Assembly (NCBI RefSeq): GCF_014397005.1
Contig: NZ_JACGWS010000011.1
Span: 62,001-126,000 of the forward strand
Length of the DNA stretch: 64,000 nt
Direction of reading: 5' to 3'
Origin: Kordia aestuariivivens
GTDB lineage: Bacteria > Bacteroidota > Bacteroidia > Flavobacteriales > Flavobacteriaceae
Shown: positions 18,179 through 27,962 of the stretch, piece by piece
Layout of the letters: each line of letters begins with the position of its first letter
Numbering within the stretch: position 1 is the first letter of the stretch
The notes under the pieces: model-generated
What the model saw: only the letters and a program-made list of their open reading frames with translations
Databases searched by the model: none
Told to the model about the DNA's origin: nothing
Program-made: the position numbers and the translations under genes

Positions 18179-19018
18179 TTAGTTATAAACTCTTATATAG
18201 TCAACAAACATTCTTTGTGGGAAAACGGTATTTGCATCTGGACTACCAGGCAAGTTACCTCCAACTGCTACGTTCATAATAATATAGAAAGAGCTATCAA
18301 ATACCCATGTACCTTGACCATTAGTTTCTTCTGTAATGGTTTCTGGTGTAATACTTTGGTATAAGACATCATCTACATAATAGTTAATTTGATTTGGACT
18401 CCATTCTATACCAAAAACATGAAAGCTTGTATCAAATCTATCATTTGTAAGTTGATATTCTTTTGAGATGGATTCTGCACCAGAATAATTAGGTCCATGT
18501 ACACTACCTAAAACAATTGTAGGCTGGTCTCCTAGATATTCCATGACATCAATTTCTCCACATGCTGGCCAAGGATTCTGATCACAATCATTTCCTAACA
18601 ACCAAAATGCTGGCCATAAACCTTTTCCTTGAGGCAAACGAATTCGTGCTTCAAAACGACCGTACTGTTGCTCAAATAATCCTTGAGTTTTTATTCTAGC
18701 AGAAGTGTAACCTCCAGAGTTACTTTCGCGAGCCGTAATAACTAAAAGTCCATTTTGAACCTCTACATTTTCAGAATTGCTTGTATACACTTGCAACTCA
18801 TTATTACCCCAACCTGCTGGTAAACCTTGTTGTGTTCCATCACCTAAATCATACGTCCATAAGCTAGCGTCTGGCGTACCATCAATATCAAACTCGTCTG
18901 ACATCACTAAATTATTTAGAGTAGCGACAGTTTGGGTTTCATCTGCATCACAACTAACAAAAGTAAAACTTGAAATAATCGTTAATGCTAGAATACTATT
19001 TTTAATTATCTTTTTCAT
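18179..19018 (-). CDS. GH16 endo-beta-1,3-glucanase (laminarinase) lipoprotein
   Basis: The 279-residue protein has its lipobox Cys at 23 (FVSCDADE). A single GH16 jelly-roll follows, with catalytic motif GEIDVME: nucleophile E155, helper D157 and acid/base E160. The motif with the extra Met is typical of laminarinases. Flanking conserved blocks are SARIKTQG, GLWPAFWLLG and FFVDYIRVYN-like MFVDYIRVYN at the end. Anchored at the surface, it would make the first endo-cuts in laminarin for capture by SusCD. It is a minimal one-domain enzyme, unlike the multidomain GH16 at 24202. Confidence 0.93.
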   Translation of the reverse strand: MKKIIKNSILALTIISSFTFVSCDADETQTVATLNNLVMSDEFDIDGTPDASLWTYDLGDGTQQGLPAGWGNNELQVYTSNSENVEVQNGLLVITARESNSGGYTSARIKTQGLFEQQYGRFEARIRLPQGKGLWPAFWLLGNDCDQNPWPACGEIDVMEYLGDQPTIVLGSVHGPNYSGAESISKEYQLTNDRFDTSFHVFGIEWSPNQINYYVDDVLYQSITPETITEETNGQGTWVFDSSFYIIMNVAVGGNLPGSPDANTVFPQRMFVDYIRVYN

Positions 19019-19039
19019 ATTTTGAAATTTTATGAATTC

Positions 19040-20506
19040 TTAATAGAAATATATGTTATCGATTAAAAATGATGCTCCGTTTGAAGAAACAAAAACAAGG
19101 TAACCGATATTACCTAAATTAGGAGAACCAGCACCGCCTCCACCCGTAGGTAAAGTAAATGAACTTAAAGGGATATCTATACCAACCCATTGTCCTTGGA
19201 TTAATTGACTGCTGACATTAAATCCACCAGCGCTTCCATCACCAAAACCATTGTCAGTATCATCAGGGCCAAAATCGATTAATTCCATTACAAGTGCAGA
19301 ACCAGCAGCGCTTGTTAACTGAACATCTATATGAACCATTGTTTCACCTGTTACATTCACAGTTCCATTCCATCCCATTCCAATAAAATCTATTCCTTCA
19401 TAGCGCACATGACTATTCCCTGCAAAAGATTGTACGGCAATATTCTGAGTATTAGAACCTGCAAAAACTCCTGGATCAAATCCATCAACTCCAGTGTAAG
19501 AATCACTGTAGATAGAAGTAACATCGGCTTGTGCTTGCGTTGGGTCTGGAGCATTCACAAATGCACCTGTAGAAGTTATTTCTAAAGATCCATTAGCTTC
19601 TTCATTTCCTATTCTTGCTGTAATAGTTGCAACACCTGCGCCAATCACAGTTACATCACCACTATCAGTCACAGTAGCAACAGTTGTATCAGATGATGAA
19701 AAATCGAAATAAGCTTTTGCTGCTTTGACAGATACATTCTGTCCGTTTCCTCGGTTGAAAGTAGCTCCTAAGCCATCTATTGTTTGTGTATATCCTGTAA
19801 AATTATCAATTTCTACATCTTGACCATTTAGCATAAATGGGAATAGTAAGTCTACAGTACCTAGGTTTTCAAATCTTAATTCATCTATCCAAAACGTGTA
19901 TCCAATATTATCACTAAATGAGCTTGCATCGGCAAAATCATCATTTCCTAAGGCATCGAAAGATCCTGCTGAAAATAAGAACATACCTCTTTCCTGAACT
20001 AATTTAGAAGCATCAGGTATTGGAATGACATACTTTTTCCAACCGGTTGCTAATTGGATTACTGTTGAAACTGGATATGTATCAGTTTCGAAATCTGTAC
20101 CAAAACCAACTTCTATACTTCCAGTAAGCGTTCCTTTTGCCCAAAAAGTTAAAGCATCGTAGCCAGATAAATCTCTACCTTCGCCTCGATCTTTAAAAAT
20201 TCCACCAATAAAATTACCATCTGGATCACTTGGACTCGGTACATCAATTCTTATTGATGATGTTCCTTCATAAGCCACGTTTTCATCAGTTCCAAAACCT
20301 TCAGTGTTAGCACCAACGGCAGGATCAAAAGATGTAAAGAATTCATCTGTAAGTCCTACTGGTGCATCCGTAAATATATCTGGTGTATTAGGGAATGTTG
20401 CTTCTATAGCATCATCCGATATGTCTCTTTCACAACTTACAGTCATGGCAATTACCAAACTCGCAAGTAGTGCTTTTTTTATGTATGTTAATTTTTTCGT
20501 TTGCAT
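19040..20506 (-). CDS. Surface lipoprotein with two CBM-like jelly rolls and a BIG2-like Ig domain
   Basis: The 488-residue lipoprotein has its lipobox Cys at 25 (TVSCERD). Domain order is a jelly-roll at about 45-215 (ends TFWIDELRFENL), a bacterial Ig-like group 2 domain at about 220-310 (TVATVTDSGDVTVIGAGVAT), and a second jelly-roll at about 325-488 (VTSIYSDSYTGVDG, ends FLIDNIYFY). The last module is shared with proteins at 6030 and 25843. No catalytic residues are apparent. It probably acts as a SusE/F-like glycan-binding protein for the operon. It lies 6 bp downstream of the TIM-barrel/beta-barrel fusion gene, so the two are likely made together. Confidence 0.78.
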   Translation of the reverse strand: MQTKKLTYIKKALLASLVIAMTVSCERDISDDAIEATFPNTPDIFTDAPVGLTDEFFTSFDPAVGANTEGFGTDENVAYEGTSSIRIDVPSPSDPDGNFIGGIFKDRGEGRDLSGYDALTFWAKGTLTGSIEVGFGTDFETDTYPVSTVIQLATGWKKYVIPIPDASKLVQERGMFLFSAGSFDALGNDDFADASSFSDNIGYTFWIDELRFENLGTVDLLFPFMLNGQDVEIDNFTGYTQTIDGLGATFNRGNGQNVSVKAAKAYFDFSSSDTTVATVTDSGDVTVIGAGVATITARIGNEEANGSLEITSTGAFVNAPDPTQAQADVTSIYSDSYTGVDGFDPGVFAGSNTQNIAVQSFAGNSHVRYEGIDFIGMGWNGTVNVTGETMVHIDVQLTSAAGSALVMELIDFGPDDTDNGFGDGSAGGFNVSSQLIQGQWVGIDIPLSSFTLPTGGGGAGSPNLGNIGYLVFVSSNGASFLIDNIYFY

Positions 20507-20512
20507 AGCTTT

Positions 20513-23500
20513 TTATTTTCCGATGTTGATGTGTATGTATGTTCTTATTTCCCATTCCGTACCATTATCAAATCCTACTGGACTTAATACTGGTGCGTTT
20601 GAAAATTCATTAGCTGTCGCATTTGGAGCGTATCTTGGTGAAAATTCATTCATTGTACGCCAAGTTCCACGAATTCCGACTGTTGTACTTGGTAAAATAA
20701 ACCAATCTGGTTTTCCAAGTGTTGTAGATATATCTAACATTAACTGTGTTGGATATGTTAAGTTGAAATCTCTGTGGTAATCAAATGGTCCCCAATCGTT
20801 AATTTTTACATGTGATACTACTTTAATGTTGTTGTAAATCATTCTTATATCTCCACCAAATCGTTTGATTAAACGATCGTCATCACCGTTTGCTTGTGCA
20901 TTTCCGTAGTAGAAGTTTCCAATGATTCCTAATTCTGGAGAAATCTTAGATACGATACGAGAGTTTATTTCCCATAAGTCTTCTGCGGCAACAGTATTTG
21001 GAAAGGCAAAGAATGTACGATTTGCATTGAAACCAATATGTGCATCTTGTGTTGTTGGTAAATGACGGAATACAAATCCTAAGTTTGCAGCAAATTTTGC
21101 ATCTTCTGCTCTGTCATTATTCCACTCATACATCCAAGTTCCTGGTGTTGGATCGAATGTGATTAATAATTCACCCGCAGTTGTTTCTCGGTTTCCACCT
21201 CTAACAGCAAAAGGATCATCAATAACATTACGTAATCTACCTGGACCTGTAACATCAGTTGGCATTGCATCTACAAGTGGTTTTTGCCACATAAAGTTTG
21301 GTGCTATTTGAAAGTCTCCAAATGTGTATGTGAAACCAGTTAAGATGTTTGACATGTTACCACTTCCAGAGTCTCTTAATCTCCATCCTGTGAATGTTTG
21401 TGTTTGATCAGCACCACCATTGGCAACTAATCCCATGATACTACCTTGTGCATACCAATTAAATCTTCCACCTTGGTAGGTGATTTTTGCTTTCGCTCCC
21501 CAATTGTCACTAGATTTTATTTTGTCATTTACAACTGTGTAGTTTCCTGAAGTTCCTCTAACATCTTGATAAGAACTACCGTTTAATGGATTTCCTGCCC
21601 ATATAGCTCCAAGTGTCAATCCGAATTTACCAAAATCACGTTCAATAGCAAGTGTAGCTCTTTCTGTTGGCCACGCTGGTATCACACCACTTCGAACTTG
21701 ATTTGGATCTAGTTCACGACGTCCAGTTTGATCGAATGTAATATCAGTTTCAAGATCTCTGTGATAGATACCTGTAATATCCCACCCTTTTACATTTCTT
21801 GAATATTTTAATAACATTGTTGGATTTGCTCCCCACCAAAGTTGTGGACCAAATGCAGCTTTTGCACCTTTAAAGGCTCCTTTACCATCTACTTCGATTC
21901 CTAAAATTTCACCTCCATAGATGTCTAAGTTTGGACCATAGTTTGCTTCTGGATATAATCCGAAGATATCACCTTCATAACCCCAATGGTAATGACCAGT
22001 TCTGTAAAAACCTCTTAAATCAAAATCTTTAGCATTCCATTCAAATTCAGCGTTGTATACATTTACACGATTTACATCACCGAGTATTACTTCTCCATTA
22101 TCAGAATTAACAGAAACATTACGTCCTCTGTTTTCATAGAAAATTTCATCAATTGGATTCTCAGCAACTCTACCAATAACATTGAAGTTCACATTTGCTC
22201 TCATGTTTGGCGAAGGATTTCCTTCAATACCAATAAAATACGATTGCATATGATCAAAACCTAGTTGATTTGGAAAACTGTCACCGTTAGGATCCGCATT
22301 GTCTGGTGTTGTAATGAGGCTTCCACCTGTATTGAATGTTGTGAACTCAGCTCTTAACTGACTAATACGTATTTGTTGACTTCCGCCACCACTCAAGGCA
22401 GCTTTATCTCCTCTTGCTCTTAGGACTGCATCCATGATTTGAATATTGTCAAAGTGATTTGATATAAACTCAGCATTTGTACCAGGAGCATACGGATTTA
22501 ATTGATGTGCTTCTTGTAAAGCGTAATATGCAGCACGAGGATATAATGTATATAAACCTCTAGCATTGGTTGGTCCTTTTGCACAGATACCAAACCACTC
22601 TTCATTCATGTTGTTATCAGTTCCTTTTACTTGATCTCTAGAGTATCCTCCATTTGGCCAAACAGCAACATTATCATGAACATCTAAATTTTTTGTTTGT
22701 AAATATTTCCACCAACCGTCAGAGAATTGAAAAGTAAATCCTCCTAATGAGTTTCCAGCTTTTCCTAAACCAGCAGCATTTGCATATATTTCTTTCCAGT
22801 TTCCTAGATTGTAATAAGCTTGTGAATATTGATCTTCTTCATTGTCTCTTGCATTAAAAGCATCAGCTCCAAATTCTGCAAATAAGACAGGCATATCTAA
22901 TTCATCCTTAATTCGTTGAAAAGCATCTCCAAATGAAATACCTCTATACATATTTGTACCGTAGATATCAACATCTTTACATTCTTCTTTTACTAAGTCT
23001 ATATATAATAAATCTCCATTACAGATTGCAACAGGAACCGATTTGTCAATTTTCTTAACTTCTATTGTTGCATCATTGACAGCTTTGTATAAAGCACGGG
23101 CAGATTGTATTTTGTTTGAATCAATACCTTCTATTGGAATGGCTTCTGTTTCTGCTCCTGTCCATGACAAGTGATAGTTATTTTCATTTCCTATCATATA
23201 TAATAATAGTCCTGGCGTACCTTTATAGGTATTTGCCATTTCTATAGCTTCTGCCATTAAAACTTTTCGCGTAGCAGGATCAGCATAATCTGTTTGTGGT
23301 GTCCAAGCACCATTTATCGTAAGTCCGTATGCTCCAAATGTTATATTTAACATTGTGTAGATCCCATAATTTTCATAGATGTATGTAATCCATTTAGGTT
23401 TTAAACCATATGTACGAATTGCATTTACGCCCATGTTTTTTAATAGAGACATTTCAGCATCTAATGCTGACATAATTACTTCGTCAGATCTATTCCAGAT

Positions 23501-23686
23501 TCCTGGATCAGTAATTGTAGAACCAATAGGCACATAATCCCAGTTCATACCATTAATGATGAAATCTTTTCCGTTTACTACTAATTTCATTCCCTGACTG
23601 TCTTTTTTAACAGTCACGCTATTTGTTTGAGAAAACATCGTCGTTGTTAAAAAAATCAGTGCTAACGTTAGAAAGGTTTTTTTCAT
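20513..23686 (-). CDS. TIM-barrel glycosidase (GH2/clan-A-like) fused to a C-terminal outer-membrane beta-barrel
   Basis: The 1057-residue protein starts with a signal peptide (MFSQ, cleavage near 20). Residues about 25-400 form a clan-A-like TIM barrel resembling the GH2 catalytic domain. The acid/base is E168 in MIGNENNYH and the nucleophile is E271 in LFAEFGAD; YGTNMYRG lies between them. From about 440 to the C-terminus, alternating aromatic/polar strands (GGEILGIEVDG, WDITGIYHRDL, WYAQGSIMG) continue to IRTYIHINIGK, as expected of a large outer-membrane barrel. No T9SS tail or lipobox is present. I infer a glycosidase tethered to, or feeding, its own pore. It is the first gene of the second operon. 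Confidence 0.8.
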   Translation of the reverse strand: MKKTFLTLALIFLTTTMFSQTNSVTVKKDSQGMKLVVNGKDFIINGMNWDYVPIGSTITDPGIWNRSDEVIMSALDAEMSLLKNMGVNAIRTYGLKPKWITYIYENYGIYTMLNITFGAYGLTINGAWTPQTDYADPATRKVLMAEAIEMANTYKGTPGLLLYMIGNENNYHLSWTGAETEAIPIEGIDSNKIQSARALYKAVNDATIEVKKIDKSVPVAICNGDLLYIDLVKEECKDVDIYGTNMYRGISFGDAFQRIKDELDMPVLFAEFGADAFNARDNEEDQYSQAYYNLGNWKEIYANAAGLGKAGNSLGGFTFQFSDGWWKYLQTKNLDVHDNVAVWPNGGYSRDQVKGTDNNMNEEWFGICAKGPTNARGLYTLYPRAAYYALQEAHQLNPYAPGTNAEFISNHFDNIQIMDAVLRARGDKAALSGGGSQQIRISQLRAEFTTFNTGGSLITTPDNADPNGDSFPNQLGFDHMQSYFIGIEGNPSPNMRANVNFNVIGRVAENPIDEIFYENRGRNVSVNSDNGEVILGDVNRVNVYNAEFEWNAKDFDLRGFYRTGHYHWGYEGDIFGLYPEANYGPNLDIYGGEILGIEVDGKGAFKGAKAAFGPQLWWGANPTMLLKYSRNVKGWDITGIYHRDLETDITFDQTGRRELDPNQVRSGVIPAWPTERATLAIERDFGKFGLTLGAIWAGNPLNGSSYQDVRGTSGNYTVVNDKIKSSDNWGAKAKITYQGGRFNWYAQGSIMGLVANGGADQTQTFTGWRLRDSGSGNMSNILTGFTYTFGDFQIAPNFMWQKPLVDAMPTDVTGPGRLRNVIDDPFAVRGGNRETTAGELLITFDPTPGTWMYEWNNDRAEDAKFAANLGFVFRHLPTTQDAHIGFNANRTFFAFPNTVAAEDLWEINSRIVSKISPELGIIGNFYYGNAQANGDDDRLIKRFGGDIRMIYNNIKVVSHVKINDWGPFDYHRDFNLTYPTQLMLDISTTLGKPDWFILPSTTVGIRGTWRTMNEFSPRYAPNATANEFSNAPVLSPVGFDNGTEWEIRTYIHINIGK

Positions 23687-23944
23687 TGTTGATTAGTTTA
23701 TTGCAATGTTAACATTTGGTAAATTGGTTATGAAAACACAGCAAGATTTGTTTGTTACTAAAACTATATATAATTATTGCGAAATTCTCAAAAAGAATTA
23801 CAACAAAAAACATACACCGTAATAAAAACAAGTGTTTATTGTGAATTATTTAATTTGAATCCGTTGGTTTTAAAGGATTCGCAATGATATTATTTTTTAA
23901 ATATTTTTTAAATATACCAGCTGTTTTACAGCTATTTCGTTAGA

Positions 23945-23964
23945 TGTTGTGGTAATGTTGTAGT
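23945..23964 (-). promoter_or_regulatory. Candidate operator: TGTTGTGGTAATGTTGTAGT
   Basis: The word reads on the plus strand and is identical over 20 bp to 32811-32830, upstream of susC. It contains two GTTGT half-sites as a direct repeat. It lies about 260 bp before the start of the TIM-barrel/beta-barrel gene. Sharing between the two operons of one locus suggests a common regulator. Confidence 0.5.
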
Positions 23965-24124
23965 TGTTGTGGTGTGTCTTGTGTATTTTTAATATCCACT
24001 ATGCTAACAATATAGGTGATTTTGAGGGTAAATACTATAATTTACGACATCGATGTCGTTCTTTTAATCTAAGATTGCTTGGTTAATTTGATTGACTTTT
24101 CATTAGCGGTAATACTTTATCATA

Positions 24125-24178
24125 ACTTGCAATGTTTGTTCTTTTCGAATATGAAAAGAACAAACATTTTAAGCAAGT
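24125..24178. terminator. Long hairpin after the first glucan operon
   Basis: AATGTTTGTTCTTTTC (24131-24146) pairs perfectly with GAAAAGAACAAACATT across a 6-nt loop, and outer arms ACTTGC/GCAAGT extend the stem. It lies 24 bp beyond the GH16 stop at 24202. A T-run is weak on the minus strand, so it may act as a terminator or an mRNA-end stabiliser. Confidence 0.65.
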
Positions 24179-24201
24179 TTGCTTATTCAAATAATAATTA
24201 G

Positions 24202-25839
24202 CTATTGATATACTCTTACATAGTCAATTTCCATAGTATCTTGTGTAAATGCTGGGTCAATGTCTCCTCCTAATGTTCCGCCCATTGCGACATTTAAGAT
24301 TAAGAAGAAATCACTGTTAAATGGTAATGTTGCGTTGTTGTCAACCGTATGATATACGAAATCGTCTACCAAGAAGATAATTTCCGTTGGTGTCCACTCT
24401 ACAGTATAGTTATGAAATTCTGTAGTCGATGTTGGTAATGATGTCGTTGCCGAATCTCCTCCGCCTGGTGAAACTCCCGGATGATGCACCGTTCCTAAAA
24501 CCGTATTTTTATCTTGTCCTTTTTGCTCCATGATGTCAATTTCACCACAACCAGGCCATGTGTTTGTTTGGTAATCTTCACCTAACGCCCATATTGCTGG
24601 CCATGTTCCTTGAGAAGCTGGCAGTTTTGCTCTAACTTCTACTCTACCATTGGTAAACTCAAATAAGTCTTCTGATTTTAAACGTGCTGATGTGTAGTTT
24701 CCGCCACCAGTACTTATCGCATTGATTTTAAGGAATCCACCATCTACAACTGCATTGTCTGTACTATTTGTATAGGTTTGAAGTTCTCCATTCCCCCATC
24801 CGCCTGCGCCAAGGTCATACGTCCAGTTCGCTGCATCTGGTGCGCCATCTGTATCGAATTCGTCTTGCCAAACTAGGTTGGTATATTGTGTTTGGAAATT
24901 GTTTCCTGCTGGTTCAGCCGAAGTGATGATAAACCACCAGTCAAATTCGCTGTTTCCATCTGTAGTTCTTAATATCAATTCATTTGGTACTGAACGATCA
25001 AAAATCTCATACGTTTGTGATCCGCCTGTATAATACCCAATGAATCCGTTTCCTGTAAGTGTGATTGTTTCTACACCACCTGGAGCGATTAATGCCCAAG
25101 CTTCATCAAAATCACTGAATGGTAAGTTTTCAAGATCTGCTCCGTTGACAGTTCCACCAGAACCTCCTAAGGCATCTATTTGACCTACACGACCAAATAC
25201 GGTTCCTGAAGTGTCTGTTGTTGGATCGTCATTTGTATTGTCTGTGATAAACGTAAACGTTCCGTCAGCATTGAAAACATATCTATCATCATACATTCCA
25301 ACAGTTGCTTTTTCTTCTGGTCCAGCTCCATACCATTCTGTCGGAACTGATCCGCCAACAGGTCCTAAACCAAAGTGTCCTTGTTGTTCAGATTTGATTC
25401 TCCATGATCTTGAACCATTTCCAACAAGTTTATCTAGTAATTCTGCTGGTGGTGCATACGTAGCTAATACATCTACAGTAATTGTAGTAGATGTTGAAAT
25501 TCCTCCTGTTCCAAAAGCAATTACAGTAACAGTATACGTGTTGATTCCTAAGTTAGAGAATGTAAATGTCGCTGCTCCTGCTGGGTCCGTTTTTTCGTTT
25601 GACTCATACACAAACCTATAGGTGATAGTATCATCTGCGGAGGCGCTAAAGTTTACCACTCCACTTCCATCTCCGTTTGGATTGTTTGCATCCTGACCAA
25701 CAATTACTGCCGTGACTTGTAAGTTTGTTGGTGTTAATAAGTCTCCAACAGTCGCTTCATCATCCTGACAACTCACTGTGAGTAACAGAATACCTATAAG
25801 TGATGTGAGTATGTATTTAATTTTTTTCATCTTTTTCAT
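24202..25839 (-). CDS. Multidomain GH16 beta-glucanase lipoprotein
   Basis: The 545-residue lipoprotein has its lipobox Cys at 24 (LTVSCQDDE), and the acidic stretch suggests surface display. An Ig/fibronectin-like domain at about 35-125 is followed by a lipocalin-like region at about 130-310. This has NGSRSWRIK and YDDRYVFNADGTF, resembling the repeats of the neighbouring SusE-like protein. A C-terminal GH16 domain starts at about 318, with GEIDIME carrying nucleophile E433, D435 and acid/base E438. It would release oligosaccharides at the SusCD complex. The start could also be the Met at residue 4. It is 3 bp from the preceding stop. Confidence 0.92.
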   Translation of the reverse strand: MKKMKKIKYILTSLIGILLLTVSCQDDEATVGDLLTPTNLQVTAVIVGQDANNPNGDGSGVVNFSASADDTITYRFVYESNEKTDPAGAATFTFSNLGINTYTVTVIAFGTGGISTSTTITVDVLATYAPPAELLDKLVGNGSRSWRIKSEQQGHFGLGPVGGSVPTEWYGAGPEEKATVGMYDDRYVFNADGTFTFITDNTNDDPTTDTSGTVFGRVGQIDALGGSGGTVNGADLENLPFSDFDEAWALIAPGGVETITLTGNGFIGYYTGGSQTYEIFDRSVPNELILRTTDGNSEFDWWFIITSAEPAGNNFQTQYTNLVWQDEFDTDGAPDAANWTYDLGAGGWGNGELQTYTNSTDNAVVDGGFLKINAISTGGGNYTSARLKSEDLFEFTNGRVEVRAKLPASQGTWPAIWALGEDYQTNTWPGCGEIDIMEQKGQDKNTVLGTVHHPGVSPGGGDSATTSLPTSTTEFHNYTVEWTPTEIIFLVDDFVYHTVDNNATLPFNSDFFLILNVAMGGTLGGDIDPAFTQDTMEIDYVRVYQ

Positions 25840-25842
25840 TTT

Positions 25843-27936
25843 TTAATTCTTTGTTAGCTTAAATGTCCAAAATACACCTGCACCTGCTTCTATGTTCAGT
25901 GTCATTGTAGTGGCATCAATAGTGGTCACATCGTATACAATAGAACTTGGAGCATTTGCTGGATCTGAAAGTTCTCCTGCATTGTTTGCTTTAGGGATTC
26001 CTAAATATGCGCCTGTTCCATTGATTGTGATTGTTCCTGCGATTTCGTCATACACGAATGTTGCTGCTGCAGATCCGTCATGCGGTGCTACTGGTGCGCC
26101 ACAAGCGTCTCCACCACCTTGCCATGGTTCAATCCAAGTATCGGCTCCTAATACGTTGCTGAATGATCCACCATTGGTGAATACATATTCATCATCATAG
26201 AAACATGCTCTTGCCATTACTCCTGCATCATCAATAGAGAACCATTGTCCTGAACCTAATGTAGGTCCAACGGCTAATGATCCTGCTTCTGGAGTAATAC
26301 TCCATGATCCTGCAATAGGTGATACGGGTGCTGCGCCATCTCTGATAAGTTTGTATGACCAGAATACACCTGAACCAGCTTCAATATTTACGATCATTGT
26401 ATTGATATCAACTAGTGTTACATCGTATACAATAGAACTTGGAGCATTTGCTGGATCTGAAAGTTCTCCTGCATTGTTTGCTTTAGGGATTCCTAAATAT
26501 GCACCTGTTCCGTTTAGTGTTATGGTTCCTGCAGTATCATCATACGTATACGTTGCTGCTCCTGATCCGTCATGCGGTGCTACTGGTGCGCCACAAGCGT
26601 CTCCACCACCTTGCCATGGTTCTATCCAAGTATCAGCTCCTAATACATTGTTGAATGTTCCGTCATTGTTAAATACATATTCATCATCGTAGAAACATGC
26701 TCTTGCTATTACTCCTGCATCATCAATAGAGAACCATTGTCCTGAACCTAATGTAGGTCCAACGGCTAACGATCCTGCTTCTGGTGCTACTTTCCAAACT
26801 CCTGCAATAGCGGGTGCTGCTGAGGCTTGTTTGTAGAAATAGATATTATCAATGAATACTGTTCCTGCTGCCCAAGGTGTTCCAACGAATTTTAATTGAA
26901 AGATTTCATTTACGCTTAGTCCTTGATTTACATATTCTGCGATTGGAATTTCAATACTAGTCCATGAATCTGCTGTTAACGAACGTGTTACTGGTGCTTC
27001 TGTTGCTGCAGCTGGTCCGTTGATAAGTGAAGTTTCTAGGTCTGTAACAACATCAGCTGTCCAAACATCTATGTGTAAGAATTCCATCCCAGAAACATCA
27101 ACTGATGTTCCATCTGCTAAAGCAATTCCTTGATAGCTTAGGTTGATGTACTGAAGCATTTGGTCTCCACCTAAATCAAACATTGCCCAGCTACTTCCTT
27201 GACTACCTTGTCCCCAATCTGGGAAATAGTTAGTTCCTGCTACATCATTGTATGCACTACTAAAGATAGAGATTACATCGCTATCTGCTCTAGCAGGTTG
27301 TGCTGGTGCTGATGTTAATGGCTGTACAATTGCTGTTACTTCAAAATCTTCGGTATATGTAGTTGTTTCAATGGCTCCACCCATAGCAATCACTGTGATT
27401 GTGTAGATTCCTGGATCATCATATATATGAGAAACGTTTTCTCCAATGTTTCCAGATACAACAGGACTTCCATCACCAAAGTCAATTTGGTTGCTCATTG
27501 CAAAATCTGCGGTAGCTGTAATATTTACTTGTTTTGAGATTCCCGGATCATTTTCAATGGTCACCACTAAGTTTTGTGGCGCTTGAAACGATACTACTAT
27601 TTCTTTTGTCAACGTGGTAATGTCTCCATTTAACGCTTTTGCTGTCAACGTAGCTTGGTAAGTACCTTCTGCATACGTATGCTCTACAAAACTTCCCGGT
27701 TCTATACCTTCTACTAAGTCAGAACCATCACCGTAGTTCAAATCATAGTTAGTAACTCCTTCTCCTAATGGCGTGATTTTCACCAAACCAGTATTGTCCT
27801 GCGTTATTTCTGTTAATAACGATAAATTTGTAGGCGCACTTGCTGTGTCTACAAAATCCGTACTGTCATCTTCATCACAACTGTAAACGATCAGTGCGAC
27901 TAGACATAAACTGAATACATATTTTAATATTTTCAT
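25843..27936 (-). CDS. SusE/F-like surface glycan-binding lipoprotein with PKD domains and duplicated lipocalin-like module
   Basis: I chose the ATG at 27936 (697 residues), which gives a clean lipoprotein signal (MKILKYVFSL..., Cys20 in VYSCDEDD). A longer frame from 27987 would overlap susD. PKD-like Ig domains (about 25-110 and 115-205) have NYGDGSDL and IDFGDGSPV. A jelly-roll CBM-like module at about 215-370 contains VISIFSSAYND and ends VFIDNIYFYK. Two nearly identical modules of about 160 residues follow, each with FYDDEYVF and GTGAYLGIPK. Position after susD fits a SusE/SusF binding protein. The C-terminal duplication is recent at DNA level (period about 492 bp). Confidence 0.82.
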   Translation of the reverse strand: MKILKYVFSLCLVALIVYSCDEDDSTDFVDTASAPTNLSLLTEITQDNTGLVKITPLGEGVTNYDLNYGDGSDLVEGIEPGSFVEHTYAEGTYQATLTAKALNGDITTLTKEIVVSFQAPQNLVVTIENDPGISKQVNITATADFAMSNQIDFGDGSPVVSGNIGENVSHIYDDPGIYTITVIAMGGAIETTTYTEDFEVTAIVQPLTSAPAQPARADSDVISIFSSAYNDVAGTNYFPDWGQGSQGSSWAMFDLGGDQMLQYINLSYQGIALADGTSVDVSGMEFLHIDVWTADVVTDLETSLINGPAAATEAPVTRSLTADSWTSIEIPIAEYVNQGLSVNEIFQLKFVGTPWAAGTVFIDNIYFYKQASAAPAIAGVWKVAPEAGSLAVGPTLGSGQWFSIDDAGVIARACFYDDEYVFNNDGTFNNVLGADTWIEPWQGGGDACGAPVAPHDGSGAATYTYDDTAGTITLNGTGAYLGIPKANNAGELSDPANAPSSIVYDVTLVDINTMIVNIEAGSGVFWSYKLIRDGAAPVSPIAGSWSITPEAGSLAVGPTLGSGQWFSIDDAGVMARACFYDDEYVFTNGGSFSNVLGADTWIEPWQGGGDACGAPVAPHDGSAAATFVYDEIAGTITINGTGAYLGIPKANNAGELSDPANAPSSIVYDVTTIDATTMTLNIEAGAGVFWTFKLTKN
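25857..26830. repeat. In-gene tandem duplication, period about 492 bp
   Basis: Two long stretches match almost perfectly at DNA level: one near 25931 recurs near 26423, and one near 26069 recurs near 26561. The blocks around TAGAACTTGGAGCATTTGC and GGTGCGCCACAAGCGTCTC show almost no synonymous change. The duplication keeps the reading frame and adds one lipocalin-like module to the encoded protein. Confidence 0.85.
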
Positions 27937-27962
27937 CTTGTATTGTTTTCTTTTTCTAGCTA

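Larger units (their letters stand above)
23687..24201. promoter_or_regulatory. 515-bp intergenic region between the two glucan operons
   Basis: No gene is seen. Closest to the 23686 start is AATGTTAACATT (23705-23716), a 12-bp palindrome. Further upstream lies the 20-bp word shared with the susC upstream region (23945-23964). At the far side there is a long hairpin after the GH16 stop (24125-24178). The region therefore separates the operons and probably holds the second promoter. Confidence 0.7.

Noticed and set aside
25892-26692. Two homologous plus-strand frames of 102 and 113 residues
   Set aside because: They mirror the duplicated module of the SusE/F-like gene on the opposite strand; similarity between them is explained by the DNA duplication.
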